From Hufsiella ginkgonis (GTDB lineage Bacteria > Bacteroidota > Bacteroidia > Sphingobacteriales > Sphingobacteriaceae), in contig NZ_WVHS01000004.1 in the NCBI RefSeq assembly GCF_009834915.1, positions 186,001 through 250,000 of the forward strand: a stretch of 64,000 nucleotides of DNA, written 5' to 3'. The notes under the pieces are model-generated. The model was not told where the DNA came from. It did not search any database and saw only the letters and a list, made by a program, of their open reading frames with translations. Positions 34,410 through 45,800 of this stretch are shown here, piece by piece (position 1 is the stretch's first letter; each line of letters opens with the position of its first letter). The translations under genes and the position numbers were made by a program.

Positions 34410-37400
34410 CTACCTCAACGCCACCTGCTTATTATCTGCCGCAATGATCTTCTTATAAAAATCATTAAACGCCATCACCTGGTCTGCCGGGACCAGGTCT
34501 TTCTTGATCTTAAAGTTTCGGGAATATGTGATCACCTTCCCTACCTGCTTCAAACTGATCTTATAATCGATAAACTCGTTCGACAGGGTAACAGGTTCGA
34601 GGTTTTCGATCACGTTCTTGCCCTCGGGTACCTGCAGGCTGATCACTTCGCTTTCGGTATCGTTGGAGTAAAGCTGCGAAAGATCGAGCGGGAAAGCACG
34701 CGGGGCGGTCACCGTAAAATCAGAGGCAAGGGCTTTATTCGACCATGGCAGCGTTACGATCATAATGCCGCCGATCTTTTTCACGTCTCCCTTGATGTTA
34801 TAATCGATGCTGGTAAACACCGTATCGCGGTGATCGGTGTTTTCGAGGTTCTTAAACTCCAGTTTGCTTACTTCCGCGGAGGGGTACGTACTCCTGATGC
34901 CGTCCTGCATTTGCTTCAGGCGGTCTTTGGGGCTAAGTTCCAGGTATTTTTCGCGCGTATAAGTGGTCGCCGCAGCCACTTTAAAGTTGGTTTCGCTCAC
35001 CAGCAGGTCCTCGTTATCTACTTTGATCGCAGTCTTGCGCTCCACCACATTTTGTTTCCGGGTAAGCGGGGCCAGTAATTTTAAGGCGCTGCCGGTCGGC
35101 TTGTTGTCGATATCCAGCGTGATCGAATTGATCGAACCGCCGCCGATACTGCTGAACGGCAGGTAGTTGGAGGTGAGCTCCAGGTAATAATCCTTGCCAT
35201 CGAGCGCCAATTTGGCAATGCAGTGGTTAAAGTCGATAGAAGGCAAGATCATGCTCCTGATGCCATTATCGCGGGTATTCACCAGCACCAGTTGAGCGCT
35301 CACACCCGCTTCCTTGCACATAGAAACGAACAGGGTCGACACATCCTTACAGTCGCCTATCCGGGTGTTGAGCACGGTGGCCGGGTTTTGCGGCACCAGC
35401 CCGCTCTGGCGGAACGAAACGGAGCTATAGGTAATGTTCCGGGTGATATAGTTGTAGATCATTTCGGCTTTCTGCCGGTCAGTGAGGCCTTTTTTCCCGT
35501 CCAGGAGACCTGCAACCGCCTCTTTTACCTCGTAAGCGGGCTTGGCTTTTGCCGATGCGAGGTCGTTGTACCAATTAGCGACGTACGACCAGGCGGGGAT
35601 GGTGGTGAGGTGCAGCACATTGGCCACATCCTTCATCGGCGGCATTTTGTCTTCATACAGCAGGCCGGGCTGATTTTCCTGTTTCCAGGTATACAGGTCG
35701 AACTCATCCACCGACGTCTTAACCGGTACGATCTCTTTCTGCGAGAACTGGTAGCTGAACGGCTGATTTTTAGCCACGAGCACACTGTACGAAGTATTCA
35801 GGTAAGGATAGCCATGCGAAAAGTAAAAGGTACTCCAGAACTTGCTCGCCAGTTTGCCTTTGGAGTAATTGTACACCTTATACACCACGTTAATACAATC
35901 GCCGATCTCGAGGTTGGTGAATACCATCTCCGTTTCGTTCACTTCCGCGGGCACCTTGGTGCCGTTCGATTTGATCACTTCGGCGGTTTCGATGATATAC
36001 GACTGCCAGCCGCTCACATCAGCACCATATTCTTTCCATTTCTCCAGGCCTTTACTGTTCAGTATCCTGGCAAGCATGGAATGTTTTTCCTCCGAGCCGC
36101 CGCTGGGATAGATCACCGTTTGCACGCTTTCGTTCAGGATCAGCACATTATCTTCCGGGTACGCTGAAGCGGGCGGCGCGGCTTTTACCAGCTGCAGGGC
36201 ATCTGTCTTCCCGAAATAATCCTGCACGTCTTTTTTACCTTCAAGCTTCCGGAGCTCGCGGATGGCGCTGTAATCGTTCGGGCTCAGCGATAACGAGGTA
36301 TGGTATTCGGCGATGGCGTTTTCCTTTTTATCCTGTGCATTGTAAATTGCCGCCAGCTGCGAATGGTAACCCGAAATATACGGCGCTATCTGGATGGCTT
36401 TGTTAACGTACTCCTCCGCCTTTGCGTAGTTCTGAAGCTGGTAGTAGATCCTCGACAATTTACTGTAAAGACCCACCGAAACCGGGTCCCTCGCAATTGC
36501 GTCACTATATAGCTTTAACCCAGAGGGTGCATCCCCCGTATCAAAATAGATCTGCGCAAGGGTAGAGGTCAGCTCCCAGTCCTCATTATGCGCCAGGTAT
36601 TTTTTAATCACCGAGATGGCTTCCTGGTTGTTCTTTCTTACCTCTTTTTCTATCAGGTACTTATAAGTCACAAAGGTCTTGTTTTCCGGGTGCTTGCCGT
36701 ACGCATATTCCGCCACCTTTATCAGCTCATCCTGCTTTTTGTTAAATCCCGCTATCGACAGCTTTTTCTCAAGCACGCTCTCCTCATCGCCGCCAAACAG
36801 CTTTTCGAGTTTGCCGGCATACAGCTCGGCATCGGTATAATTCTTCTTTTCCACTGCATTGTCGTAAAACAGGTTCAGCGACAAAGGGTATTCAGGATCG
36901 CTGGTCTTAACGTCCTCGCGGGTGGTCTCCTGCCCGGTCCGGTCGTCGTTACGGGCAAACAGCTCGATCATCAGCGTATTCAGGTAGGTGCTGTTAGGGT
37001 ACTTTTTCCTGATCTTCTCCAGGATGTGACGGGTTTCGTAAACCTTGTCACTGCGCATATAGGTTTTTGCCAGTAACAGGTAATTGAGGGGATCATCCGG
37101 CGATTGCGCCACCTGTTTCTCAAAAAATGCTTCCGCGAAGTTGGGGATGGTGGTTACCTTATATGTATGTTCCTTTGTGTACGGCTGGTACGACGCGGCC
37201 GCGCTCAAACCGCTCACGGGAACGCCTTTCTCGTCGGTAATGCGCACCATAAAGTTCGAATTTCCTGCGGTACTTTCGCCGATCTGCACCAGGATACGGT
37301 TATAGCCTTTATGCAGCTTTACTTTGCGGATGTACGTATCCAGGTCGTTGTTGCATTCTTCAGCTTCGGCAATCACCAGCTGATCGTTCAGCCACGTTTT

Positions 37401-38171
37401 CACCGAACCCGAAACACCCACACGCAGCTGCACTTCCTGTTCGGCCGCGCTGTTTACAAACGTTTGCGCAAAAAGCACGGAATTTGAAAAGTCGAAATAA
37501 TACGCATAGTCGAACCATTTATCGCGTCGCGCGAATGGCGGAGTAAACCATTTGACAGGGGCGCCATATTTGCTGGTAAACACGGCATCCGCCTGCGGTT
37601 TTGCCAGGGTTTCGTAAGTCTTGTCAAAACCGCTGGAAGAAATATTTTCAAACTCCCCGGTGATCTGCCATTGGGAGATCGTGCCCATCTTTGCCGTGTA
37701 TTTAACGGCCTCCTGGCCTTGCAGGCTTTCTTCGTAATGTTTGCTGATCGTGCCGTTCGCCATAGCCACCAGCGAACCATCGAGGTCCTGCCGCTGGGCC
37801 AGCTGGTTAAAGAACGCGAGTGCGTCGGGCGTTTTCTTTATCCCCTGGTTTAACACAGGGGTGCTCCATAAGGCATACAGGTACGGTGCTGGTGCAGGTT
37901 GCTGCGCATAAAATTGTTTGAAATAGCTGAACGCATTTCCCTGCGACGCGTCGTATTCGCACACAAGCGCCAATCCAAGCAACGCATCGCTTTTGGCAGG
38001 AGAGCTTAGCGCCTGGGTGAATTTTACTTTCGCACCCGCACGGTCATTGTTTAAAAAGGCGTCCCAGGCGGGCTTAAGGGTATTTTGCGCTTCGGCGGAA
38101 ACAAGCCTCGCCAGGAAGATCACAAAAAATAAAAGGCCTTTCCGCGGCAGGCCCCTGGTAGTAAACTGCAT
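34410..38171 (-). CDS. Exported TPR protein with DUF3857 and transglutaminase-like domains
   Basis: The 1253-residue protein has a signal peptide (ending near RLVSAEAQ), an N-terminal helical/TPR part (to about residue 640, including NYAKAEEYVNKAIQIAPY and KKENAIAEYHTSLSLSPND), the DUF3857 domain (about 660-850) and a transglutaminase core. In the core, Cys941 (IGDCKDVSTLFVSMCKEAG) and His983 (DFNHCIAKLA) are in place, but the expected third residue Asp is Glu998 (YYLELTSNYLPF). A C-terminal beta domain follows. Such proteins occur widely in Bacteroidota, are periplasmic, and may be proteases or scaffolds. The Glu could still serve in the triad. It diverges from the GNAT gene region only by a 136-bp gap. 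Confidence 0.88.
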   Translation of the reverse strand: MQFTTRGLPRKGLLFFVIFLARLVSAEAQNTLKPAWDAFLNNDRAGAKVKFTQALSSPAKSDALLGLALVCEYDASQGNAFSYFKQFYAQQPAPAPYLYALWSTPVLNQGIKKTPDALAFFNQLAQRQDLDGSLVAMANGTISKHYEESLQGQEAVKYTAKMGTISQWQITGEFENISSSGFDKTYETLAKPQADAVFTSKYGAPVKWFTPPFARRDKWFDYAYYFDFSNSVLFAQTFVNSAAEQEVQLRVGVSGSVKTWLNDQLVIAEAEECNNDLDTYIRKVKLHKGYNRILVQIGESTAGNSNFMVRITDEKGVPVSGLSAAASYQPYTKEHTYKVTTIPNFAEAFFEKQVAQSPDDPLNYLLLAKTYMRSDKVYETRHILEKIRKKYPNSTYLNTLMIELFARNDDRTGQETTREDVKTSDPEYPLSLNLFYDNAVEKKNYTDAELYAGKLEKLFGGDEESVLEKKLSIAGFNKKQDELIKVAEYAYGKHPENKTFVTYKYLIEKEVRKNNQEAISVIKKYLAHNEDWELTSTLAQIYFDTGDAPSGLKLYSDAIARDPVSVGLYSKLSRIYYQLQNYAKAEEYVNKAIQIAPYISGYHSQLAAIYNAQDKKENAIAEYHTSLSLSPNDYSAIRELRKLEGKKDVQDYFGKTDALQLVKAAPPASAYPEDNVLILNESVQTVIYPSGGSEEKHSMLARILNSKGLEKWKEYGADVSGWQSYIIETAEVIKSNGTKVPAEVNETEMVFTNLEIGDCINVVYKVYNYSKGKLASKFWSTFYFSHGYPYLNTSYSVLVAKNQPFSYQFSQKEIVPVKTSVDEFDLYTWKQENQPGLLYEDKMPPMKDVANVLHLTTIPAWSYVANWYNDLASAKAKPAYEVKEAVAGLLDGKKGLTDRQKAEMIYNYITRNITYSSVSFRQSGLVPQNPATVLNTRIGDCKDVSTLFVSMCKEAGVSAQLVLVNTRDNGIRSMILPSIDFNHCIAKLALDGKDYYLELTSNYLPFSSIGGGSINSITLDIDNKPTGSALKLLAPLTRKQNVVERKTAIKVDNEDLLVSETNFKVAAATTYTREKYLELSPKDRLKQMQDGIRSTYPSAEVSKLEFKNLENTDHRDTVFTSIDYNIKGDVKKIGGIMIVTLPWSNKALASDFTVTAPRAFPLDLSQLYSNDTESEVISLQVPEGKNVIENLEPVTLSNEFIDYKISLKQVGKVITYSRNFKIKKDLVPADQVMAFNDFYKKIIAADNKQVALR

Positions 38172-38307
38172 AAAAATCTGATAAGGTTATTAAGTAACTC
38201 TACACGAAATTAAAAAACTAAACGGTTACTTTCGCTATATTTAGTAATCCGGGCATGACAAGAACCGGCACTCGGGTATGGCGTAAGCAATTACCCGGCT
38301 CGGGGAA

Positions 38308-38808
38308 CTATAACCGCTTCTCGTAACAGTAAAAAGATAACCCGGGTCTGAATTCCAGGGTAATAGCCCCGGCGAATGTATACCCCATCCTGGGGAACAG
38401 CCGGTTTGTGGCCTGGTTCTCCGAATTGGTGTCGATGCGCAGTACGCTGATCCCTTTTCGTACCGCTTCATTTTCGGCTTTAGCCAATAACGCGCCGGCA
38501 ATGCCCTGCCCCTGGTAACCGGGACGTACCGCCAGCCGGTGGGTAACGATGGCTTCCTCGTCAAGGTCCCAGCCCACCTGTGCATATTCCGCATCCTGTT
38601 GGGTGGTAACGGCACTTACGCCTGCAATGTTTCCGGCGACATCCGCCACCCAAAGTTGTTGGAGTGTGATGTCTTCTGCAAACACTTCGGGGTTGGGATA
38701 CTTATCGTCCCATTGGAAGTTACCGGCCGCGCGCATCAGGGGAACAACCTGTTTGATAAGGTCCATGATGGCCGGAATGTCGGTTAATGTGGCGTAACGG
38801 ATTAACAT
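38308..38808 (-). CDS. GNAT-family N-acetyltransferase
   Basis: The chosen start is ATG 38808, giving 166 residues (MLIRYATLTDIPAIMDLIKQ), the normal GNAT length. An upstream frame would add a low-quality 29-residue tail. Motif A is clear: HRLAVRPGYQGQGIAGALLAKAENEA with the acetyl-CoA P-loop Gln/Gly-x-Gly. Motif B follows in NQATNRLFPRMGYTFAGAI. The substrate is unknown. It is monocistronic between two longer genes. Confidence 0.9.
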   Translation of the reverse strand: MLIRYATLTDIPAIMDLIKQVVPLMRAAGNFQWDDKYPNPEVFAEDITLQQLWVADVAGNIAGVSAVTTQQDAEYAQVGWDLDEEAIVTHRLAVRPGYQGQGIAGALLAKAENEAVRKGISVLRIDTNSENQATNRLFPRMGYTFAGAITLEFRPGLSFYCYEKRL

Positions 38809-38893
38809 ACAGCGGTTATTATTTAAAGGCACCAGGCAGTATTTCCCATGGGGAAGATGAAAAAGTTTAACGCAGGGACACAAAGATATATGC

Positions 38894-38928
38894 AAAGGGC
38901 GCAGAGATCCTAGACCTTTGCGCCCTTT
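38894..38928 (-). terminator. Hairpin of AAAGGGCGCA downstream of PorP/SprF copy 2
   Basis: 38894-38903 (AAAGGGCGCA) pairs perfectly with 38919-38928 (TGCGCCCTTT), with a 15-nt loop, 26 nt past the stop of the PorP/SprF gene. No U tract follows on the minus strand, so it may be a stabilising hairpin or a dispersed repeat instead of a rho-independent terminator. Confidence 0.4.
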
Positions 38929-38953
38929 ACGAAAACCTTTACGGCGCTTCGCG

Positions 38954-39865
38954 TTACTTCTGCTGTTTAAGCAAATTGAACCTCACCGCGATCTCAAAGT
39001 TGCCGTTCACGTAACTTCTTAATGCCGAAGTCTCGGTAGTATACACTCCTAATACCGAAAACTTGCCCCGGTAATTCATCCCGAACCCCAGCGTCGCACT
39101 TTTCGTGGAATGATACATCCCCAGCAAATTAAGTGAATTCTTCGCAAAGGTGAGGTTAGCCCCCGCATCAAAAATGTTCTTATAGCCATCAACCCCGCGA
39201 AATACCGCTTTCGGCTCAACGGTGAACGCGGCATTGGGATCATTCAGCAGCTTATAGCTGGCAGCGGCCATAAAAGTGGAGCGGTCGGCGCCGAGGCTGA
39301 CATCATCCTTCCTGAAAAAATTCTTGAGGTTCGGTACTGCACCCTGTACGGTGAGCCGGCCGGTCGTATAAGCCATCCCGAAATCCGCGTCGAAATAAGT
39401 ATCGCGATCGTTGTAGCGGCCGACGGCCACATCGCCATCGTCGCCCACAACATCACTGCTCTCCACCCGCTGATCCATGAACCCCAGGGAAAGACCGAAG
39501 CTTAGCTTCTGCCCGTCGCCGCTTAAAGGCAGGTGATAAGCGTAGGTACCCATCACGCGGGTGCGGCCCAAAAGCCCCGCTTTATCGTTGTTGAGGTTGA
39601 GCCCAAAGGCTACCTTCCCGCCCGCACCGTATTCCGCGTTCAGCGACTGGATGGTTGGCGCGCCTTGCACCGAGCTCCACTGCTGCCGATACCCGAGGTT
39701 TACCACGAGCCCTTCAGACAGTCCCGCCATTGCGGGATTTACCATGTACTGGTTCTGGAAATACATGGCGCCGAACGGATTCAGCTGTGCCGATGCCGGA
39801 TCGGCAAGCAGGCAAAATATAACAGGCAGTGCCGCTGCCAGGAAATGTTTTATGTTAAGTTTCAT
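38954..39865 (-). CDS. PorP/SprF-family type IX secretion-associated outer membrane protein, copy 2
   Basis: The protein reads QLNPFGAMYFQNQYMVNPAMAG after a signal peptide MKLNIKHFLAAALPVIFCLLADPASA, and ends as a beta barrel (FEIAVRFNLLKQQK), 303 residues. ATG 39865 is chosen over an in-frame GTG 39898 because it gives the standard signal peptide. It is strongly similar to the gene at 24298, including LNNDKAGLLGRTRVMGTYAYH-type text. It follows the CHU_C-tailed PHP protein after 22 nt, the same gene order as the other pair, and should act in its export or anchoring. Confidence 0.93.
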   Translation of the reverse strand: MKLNIKHFLAAALPVIFCLLADPASAQLNPFGAMYFQNQYMVNPAMAGLSEGLVVNLGYRQQWSSVQGAPTIQSLNAEYGAGGKVAFGLNLNNDKAGLLGRTRVMGTYAYHLPLSGDGQKLSFGLSLGFMDQRVESSDVVGDDGDVAVGRYNDRDTYFDADFGMAYTTGRLTVQGAVPNLKNFFRKDDVSLGADRSTFMAAASYKLLNDPNAAFTVEPKAVFRGVDGYKNIFDAGANLTFAKNSLNLLGMYHSTKSATLGFGMNYRGKFSVLGVYTTETSALRSYVNGNFEIAVRFNLLKQQK

Positions 39866-39887
39866 ACTGACCTTGTTAAATAGTCCC

Positions 39888-42800
39888 TTATTTATCACGC
39901 AAAATGGTTACCGATCCTTTAAACGGACCTATTCCCGGGCCAAAGCTTACTACGTAGAAGTAGGTATCTTCATTAAGTACTTCGCCTTTGAAATTACCGT
40001 TCCAGTCGTTTTTATAGTTCTTCTGGTTAAACACTACGCGGCCCGAGCGGTCGTAAACCGTTACCTCGTTATTGGGGTACATGTCGAGGTTCCTGATCAC
40101 CCAGGTATCGTTCTTGCCGTCGCCGTTAGGTGTCAGCAGGTTGGATGGCAGGACGTTGACATAATCTTCAAGCATGGTAAGGGTGATGCTTTTGGTAACC
40201 GCACAACCCGATGCGTTGGTTACGCTTACCCGGAAATCAGCCGTTTGCGAAACCCGCACCGTTACCGACGGCCCGTTTACCGGCCCGATGATCCCGGCGC
40301 CCGAGGAGGTCCAGTTGTAAGAGGAACCTCCGCCAGGGGCCGTTAATGTAACAACTGTCCCCTTCGATATCGACTGTCCCTGGCTCGAAGTAATGTCGAC
40401 CACCGGAAGCGGGTTCGATGTCAGTGTAAACGTACGGGTAAAGGTATCGCTGCCGCCGTTAGCTGTTCCGCCATTGTCGTTTATGGTAACGGTGATGGTT
40501 GCGGTACCCACGCCTCCCGATGCCTTAAGCGTATACGCCAGGGTTGCGTTGCCGCCTGTGGCGCCGGTAACGCTCAGCTGGGTGAACATGTCGGGCATAT
40601 TGGTGCTTACGCTGGTAGTTAGCGTTTGAGCTGTTTCCGGCCCGGCGGTGATTCCCGACAATGCGACGCTTTGCGCATTCGTGGTGAAACAGGTAACCTG
40701 GTTAGCGACCGCATTCAGCGTTGGCGCCTCATTCACGTCGCCGATGGCAATGGTCAATGCCCTGTCGAGCGAAAGCCCGTAAGGTGTGGTACTTCTCACC
40801 AGTACGCTGTAGCTGGCTTTTTGCTCATAATCCAGGGAAGCCGCCGTAACCAGCGTGTTCCCGCTGACGGCGAACGACGCATTATCGGTGCTGCCCGCGC
40901 CGCTCACAAGGCTATAAGTGAAGGTAACCGCGGGATCGGCGGCCGTACTGCCCAGGGTTGCCGCCAGGGCGCCGGCCGGCCGGTTTTCCAGCAACGTTGC
41001 CGGAAGGGCCGATATGGTTAAAGGCGGAGCCGCCGAAACGGTGAGCGTACCGGGTACGTAAGCAAAGTTATAGTTAACCGCAGCCGCCCCGCTCACGGTG
41101 ATCGGGTAAGTACCCGGCCCGGAAGCCGCCGTAGCGGTGGTCACCACCGTTGGCGGCGTAATAAGTACGGTACTGTTTTCGCCATTGGCGAAGGCCGAAT
41201 AAGTGACCGTGAACGCGGGATTAGCCGCTCCCTGGAAACGGGCCTGGTTTTGCGCCGTAATGGTCACGTTCGCTTTCGCGATGGTTAGTACCTGCTGTTT
41301 GGCCACTGCCGCGTTAAAGGACGTGTTGCCGGCCTGGTTAGCTGTGATGGTTACTGTACCGGCCTTTACGATGTGTACCTTGCCGGCCACGATCGTCGCG
41401 ACAGACGGATCGCTGCTGGTATAGGTTACCGGGACGGTAGTATTATCACTGGTTGCACCCGGATTGAGGTCCGGATCGCCGTACACCGCTGTCCTTGCCG
41501 CATCCATGGTGATCGTTTGATTGCTCTTAAACGAATCGTCGCGCGTGTACCAGATCGGGCTGGTAATGGTGCGGCTGCCATCGGTCTCCACGATATCGGC
41601 GTAATAGTAACCGGTAGCGAGGTTGGCGAGCGCATTGTCGGTATACGTGAGCGTACCGGTGGTGGTACTGGTGATCTCCGCAGGATTGATGCCGCTTCCC
41701 GGCACCCCAAACAACAGCTTAATGCTGGTAACCGGGCTGGTGGTAAGGGAGCTCACCGAGATCCTCGGTCCGCCCTGCCCTGTAAACACGCTCCCCACCG
41801 GCTGTGTGTTGATGCTGAAGGTGATCTTCGCCGCCGAATCTTCCGTTGCATAGAACCGCATCTTTTTCATGCCTTCCAGCAGGTCGTTTTCTGTAAGCGC
41901 AGGCGCAAGCACCACCAAACGGGCGCGGGTATGGCGGCCAAACGTCATGTTATGGTTATCATGATCGATGGTCGCACCGAGGTGATACCCTCTTGCCAGC
42001 ATGCGGTTATAATAGCTAAGGTAGCTCATAGAGCTCGCCGGATCAGAGTAAGTGGTGTTGGTAGAAAAGGCAGGACCGCTTTCGAGCGCCGAGCCGACAA
42101 TGGCATTATCGGCATTGGCATCGTAGGTGGTCGAAATATTGTTATAATCCGTTGTGTTGGGATGCGCCAGCGTGGCGATGGCGTTCACCCCGCGCTGGTT
42201 GATGGCCTGGAACAAACCGGTTGGACCGGTATATACGCTTTTTGGCACGAAGATCTGGTTCTCGCCCGGCTCCCAGCCCATTAACGAGTCGATACCGTAT
42301 ACGATCACGTGCCCGCCGCCGCTGATCACGCCCCATTCCATGCCGTGCATGGCCACGAAGGTGGATGTAGTGGCGTTTTTCGCTGCCTCGATCCCTGGCT
42401 GCCAGTAAGCGAGCTTCATGCCGGCCTGTGTATGGTTATGCTCAGAAATACCGAGGAAGTCCATCTTCATCGAGTTTTTCGCAAATGCATAGTCGTCGGC
42501 CGGTTTATTGTTCAGGTTGTCTTTGTTCCCGTCGGAAAAGCTGCTGTGGCTGTGCAGGTTGCCGAAGTAAAAATTAAGCACGCTGGCATTTACTTCCGCT
42601 GTTTTCTGGATACCGGTCAATGGAGACGCCGTGCGATAAAGCGGCCCGCCGGTACACGCACTGTTAACGGAGAACACAAAGAAATAGTAAGTGGTATTTT
42701 GCGACAGGCCCGTGCGCGTGAAGCTGTTTCCTGCGCTCCGCTTAACGATGGTACCGCCGCCAAGCGTGCCGCCCACGTTGTATACCGTACCGTTCACCGG

Positions 42801-45800
42801 CGTGGCGCTAAGCGTACTGCTGGTGCTCATTACTACCAGGTATTCATCCGTACCGGCGGCGGCTGTAAAGGACGCCTGTACAAAATTATAATTGGAGTTG
42901 GTTACTGTAAAGTTGGTTGGCTGCGCTGCGGGAGTAGCGCAAACAGGCAGCGGAACGGTAGCTTTATTACCGGTTAACGGGGCAACCGTAAAATATTTCG
43001 GTCCGCCGGTACAGGCTGTATTGTTTAACGAAAACACGTAATAGTAGTAAAGCGTGCCAGGCGCAGGAGTATTATCGGTAAAGGCGCCGCTAACTACCCG
43101 GCTGATCACGGTACCGTTGCCGATGGCACTACCTGCCGTATATACGGTCCCGTCGACCGGCGAGGCGCTCAGGCTGCTGCCCGGGCTGCGTACCACCAGG
43201 TACTCGTCGGTGCCTGCCGCCACGGTAAAGGTTGCCGAAATGGCATTGGTAGTGGCCGTACCGAAGCTAAGCGCGGTTGGTTGCGCAGCCGGGCTGGCGC
43301 AAGCGGGTAGATTAGGGGCAAGGTGCACCCCTAACTGGTTCGGGTCGTCAGGATCCACGGCATTCTGTACATCGGCCAGCGAAGTCAGCGTCCAGTCGGC
43401 CGCATTGAATACCGGGCTCGGCCCGGTTACCGAGAGGTTCCTTACATAGGATGCGTCCTTTGCGTTCAGTCCCTGCCCGAAAGCATCGAGCACGTTGTTC
43501 GAGCCGTCCAACAGCGCAACGGCGTCGTTACCGTTAAAATTGATCACCGTATTATCGTTCTGCTTGGCACTGCTGGCGGTGAGATAAGGTACCTCGTTCC
43601 CATTCCCCGAATTGCCGATCAATACCGATCCGAACGCCGGAATAGTAACATTGAGGTTCACCGTTTGCGATGGAGTGGCTGTAATATTCATCGTCCCGGC
43701 ATCGCCGGAAATATTGTACAGCGCCAGCCTGAGCTGTGGAGACGCGGTATTTACCGGAGTGCCGCTCAGGTTAGTAAGCTCGATCCATTTATTTACCGAC
43801 GCGCCTTCATAATACTGGCTGATGATCACGGGAGTAACGATCGGCGCTGATCCGGTGGTAGTGAACGGCAGCGAAACCAGGGCTGCCTGCACATTGGCTG
43901 AAATATCCTGCGAAACCGTATAAATGGTATACCCGGTAACAGGCGACAAGCCATTTATCGTCGTTCCGGCATCAGCGGCTGCCGCTACCGCGAAAGAGCC
44001 CGACTTAAACGCGGCCACATTGTTTCCATCTGTACCCGCTTTTACCTGGGCTGCGGTGGTTGGCGCGGTGCCGCCTGTAGGAATAACTACGTAATAGGTA
44101 GTGCCTGCTTCATCCAGGCGGCTTAACAAATCGACCGAATTGGTGGTAATGTTCGCGGTTTTGGGGAACGCTGCCGCATTTACCGGCGGCGCGGTATCAA
44201 CAGGCCCGCCACCGGATCCTGCCTGGACCACACCTACCAGGTTGAGATCGTTCCCGGGAATCCGGCCCACAGCGAATGTGCCCCCCGTCGCGGTAGCGCC
44301 ATATGCATACACCCTGAAGGTGATGGTCGTAGTGGCAGGCACGTTTTGCAGCGCCGCGATACCGGCCAGGCTCAACTGTGGCTGCGCATCGCCGTTGGCG
44401 GAAGTTAACGTATAACTTACTTCCGACCCGATGTTAACACCTGCCGTGGCAAACCCGTTCAGGCTATATTGCCACTGGTATTTATTGGGGCCCGTACCGG
44501 ATCTGCGGAAGGCCGCATCGAGCGAGGTTAACGAGGTATTAAACCCAGTCCTGGCATTCACCGTAAACTGGATATATTTATTGTTGGCAACCGCGTCAGC
44601 AAAAGTGCCCGACGCCGTAAAATTGGAGGCACTAAAGGCATTGCCCAGTGCAGAGGCCGTAACTCCTGCACCCCGGGTGAAGCTGGTGGTATTTAAGTTG
44701 GTATTCAGCGAGGTCGGCGCGATACTCACCTCGTTGCCTGCCGCACCCGCCAGCTCCCAGGCGGTAATGGTGGCGGGCAGCGCCATCGTAGTGGCATTGA
44801 GCGTAACAAAAGTGGCTTGCAGGTTAGGGATCGCATCCTCGGCTGCTACATAAATAGTATATGCCGTTCCGGGGGTTAAACCAGAGATATTCACCGTAGC
44901 ATCGGTATTGGCGGTATTAACAAAGCTGCCCGATTTAAACGCCGCCGCTCCATTTCCATCCGTGCCGGCTTTTACCTGAGCGGTGGTAGCAGGTGCGGTA
45001 CTGCCGGCAGCCGGTAACAACACGTAGTAGGTAGTGCCGGCCTCGTTGATGTTGCTGGTAAGATCAAGCGTGGTGGTGGCCAGGTTGGTCACTTTTGGGT
45101 ACGTTGCCGTATTTACCGGGGCCGTATTATCCCCGAGCGACCCGGTAAAGTTAACGTCGTCTAAACTGAAGGTGCCGCCGGCCGCTTCGGCGTTGAAGCC
45201 ATAAAAACGAAAAGTAACCGGTGCAGTGATGTTGGCGAACCCCGCACCCAGCGTAATTACGCTGCCGGTATTGGCCGCGGTATTGGCATCATCGACCTGG
45301 AACACATTCGAACCAACCACGCTCAGCGAGGCATTTGCCGGGCTGATGGATGCCGGCAGGTTGGCGGCATAACCGTCGATACTGCTTCGCACACTGTACT
45401 GCCTGATGCCGGTACCGGATCGCTGCAGCTTAAAATCAATAGCGGTTAACGAGAACGAGCCACCCGGCGAAGGAGAAATAGTTACCTGAAAATATTGACC
45501 GGTATTAATCCCGCCCGTAAAGGTATTGCTCGAATTGGTGGCCCCGGCAGACCAGCCGGTAAACGAAAACCGGCCGCCGGCATTCGGGTTAGCCGAGGCG
45601 CCTACAGACGAAAAGGAACCGAAGGTGACCCCGGCAACCGCTGGTACCGGTGTCGGGTCAGTTGCGCCACCGGTATTGGCAACCACACCCGTAAAGGGAT
45701 ACGTGGCTGTAAATGCCTGCCCGCGTGCGACAGGTGCGGCAGCAATTAACAGCGAAAACCCGATAAGCGCATAACATAGTCTGCGAATGCCGGCAAAGCG

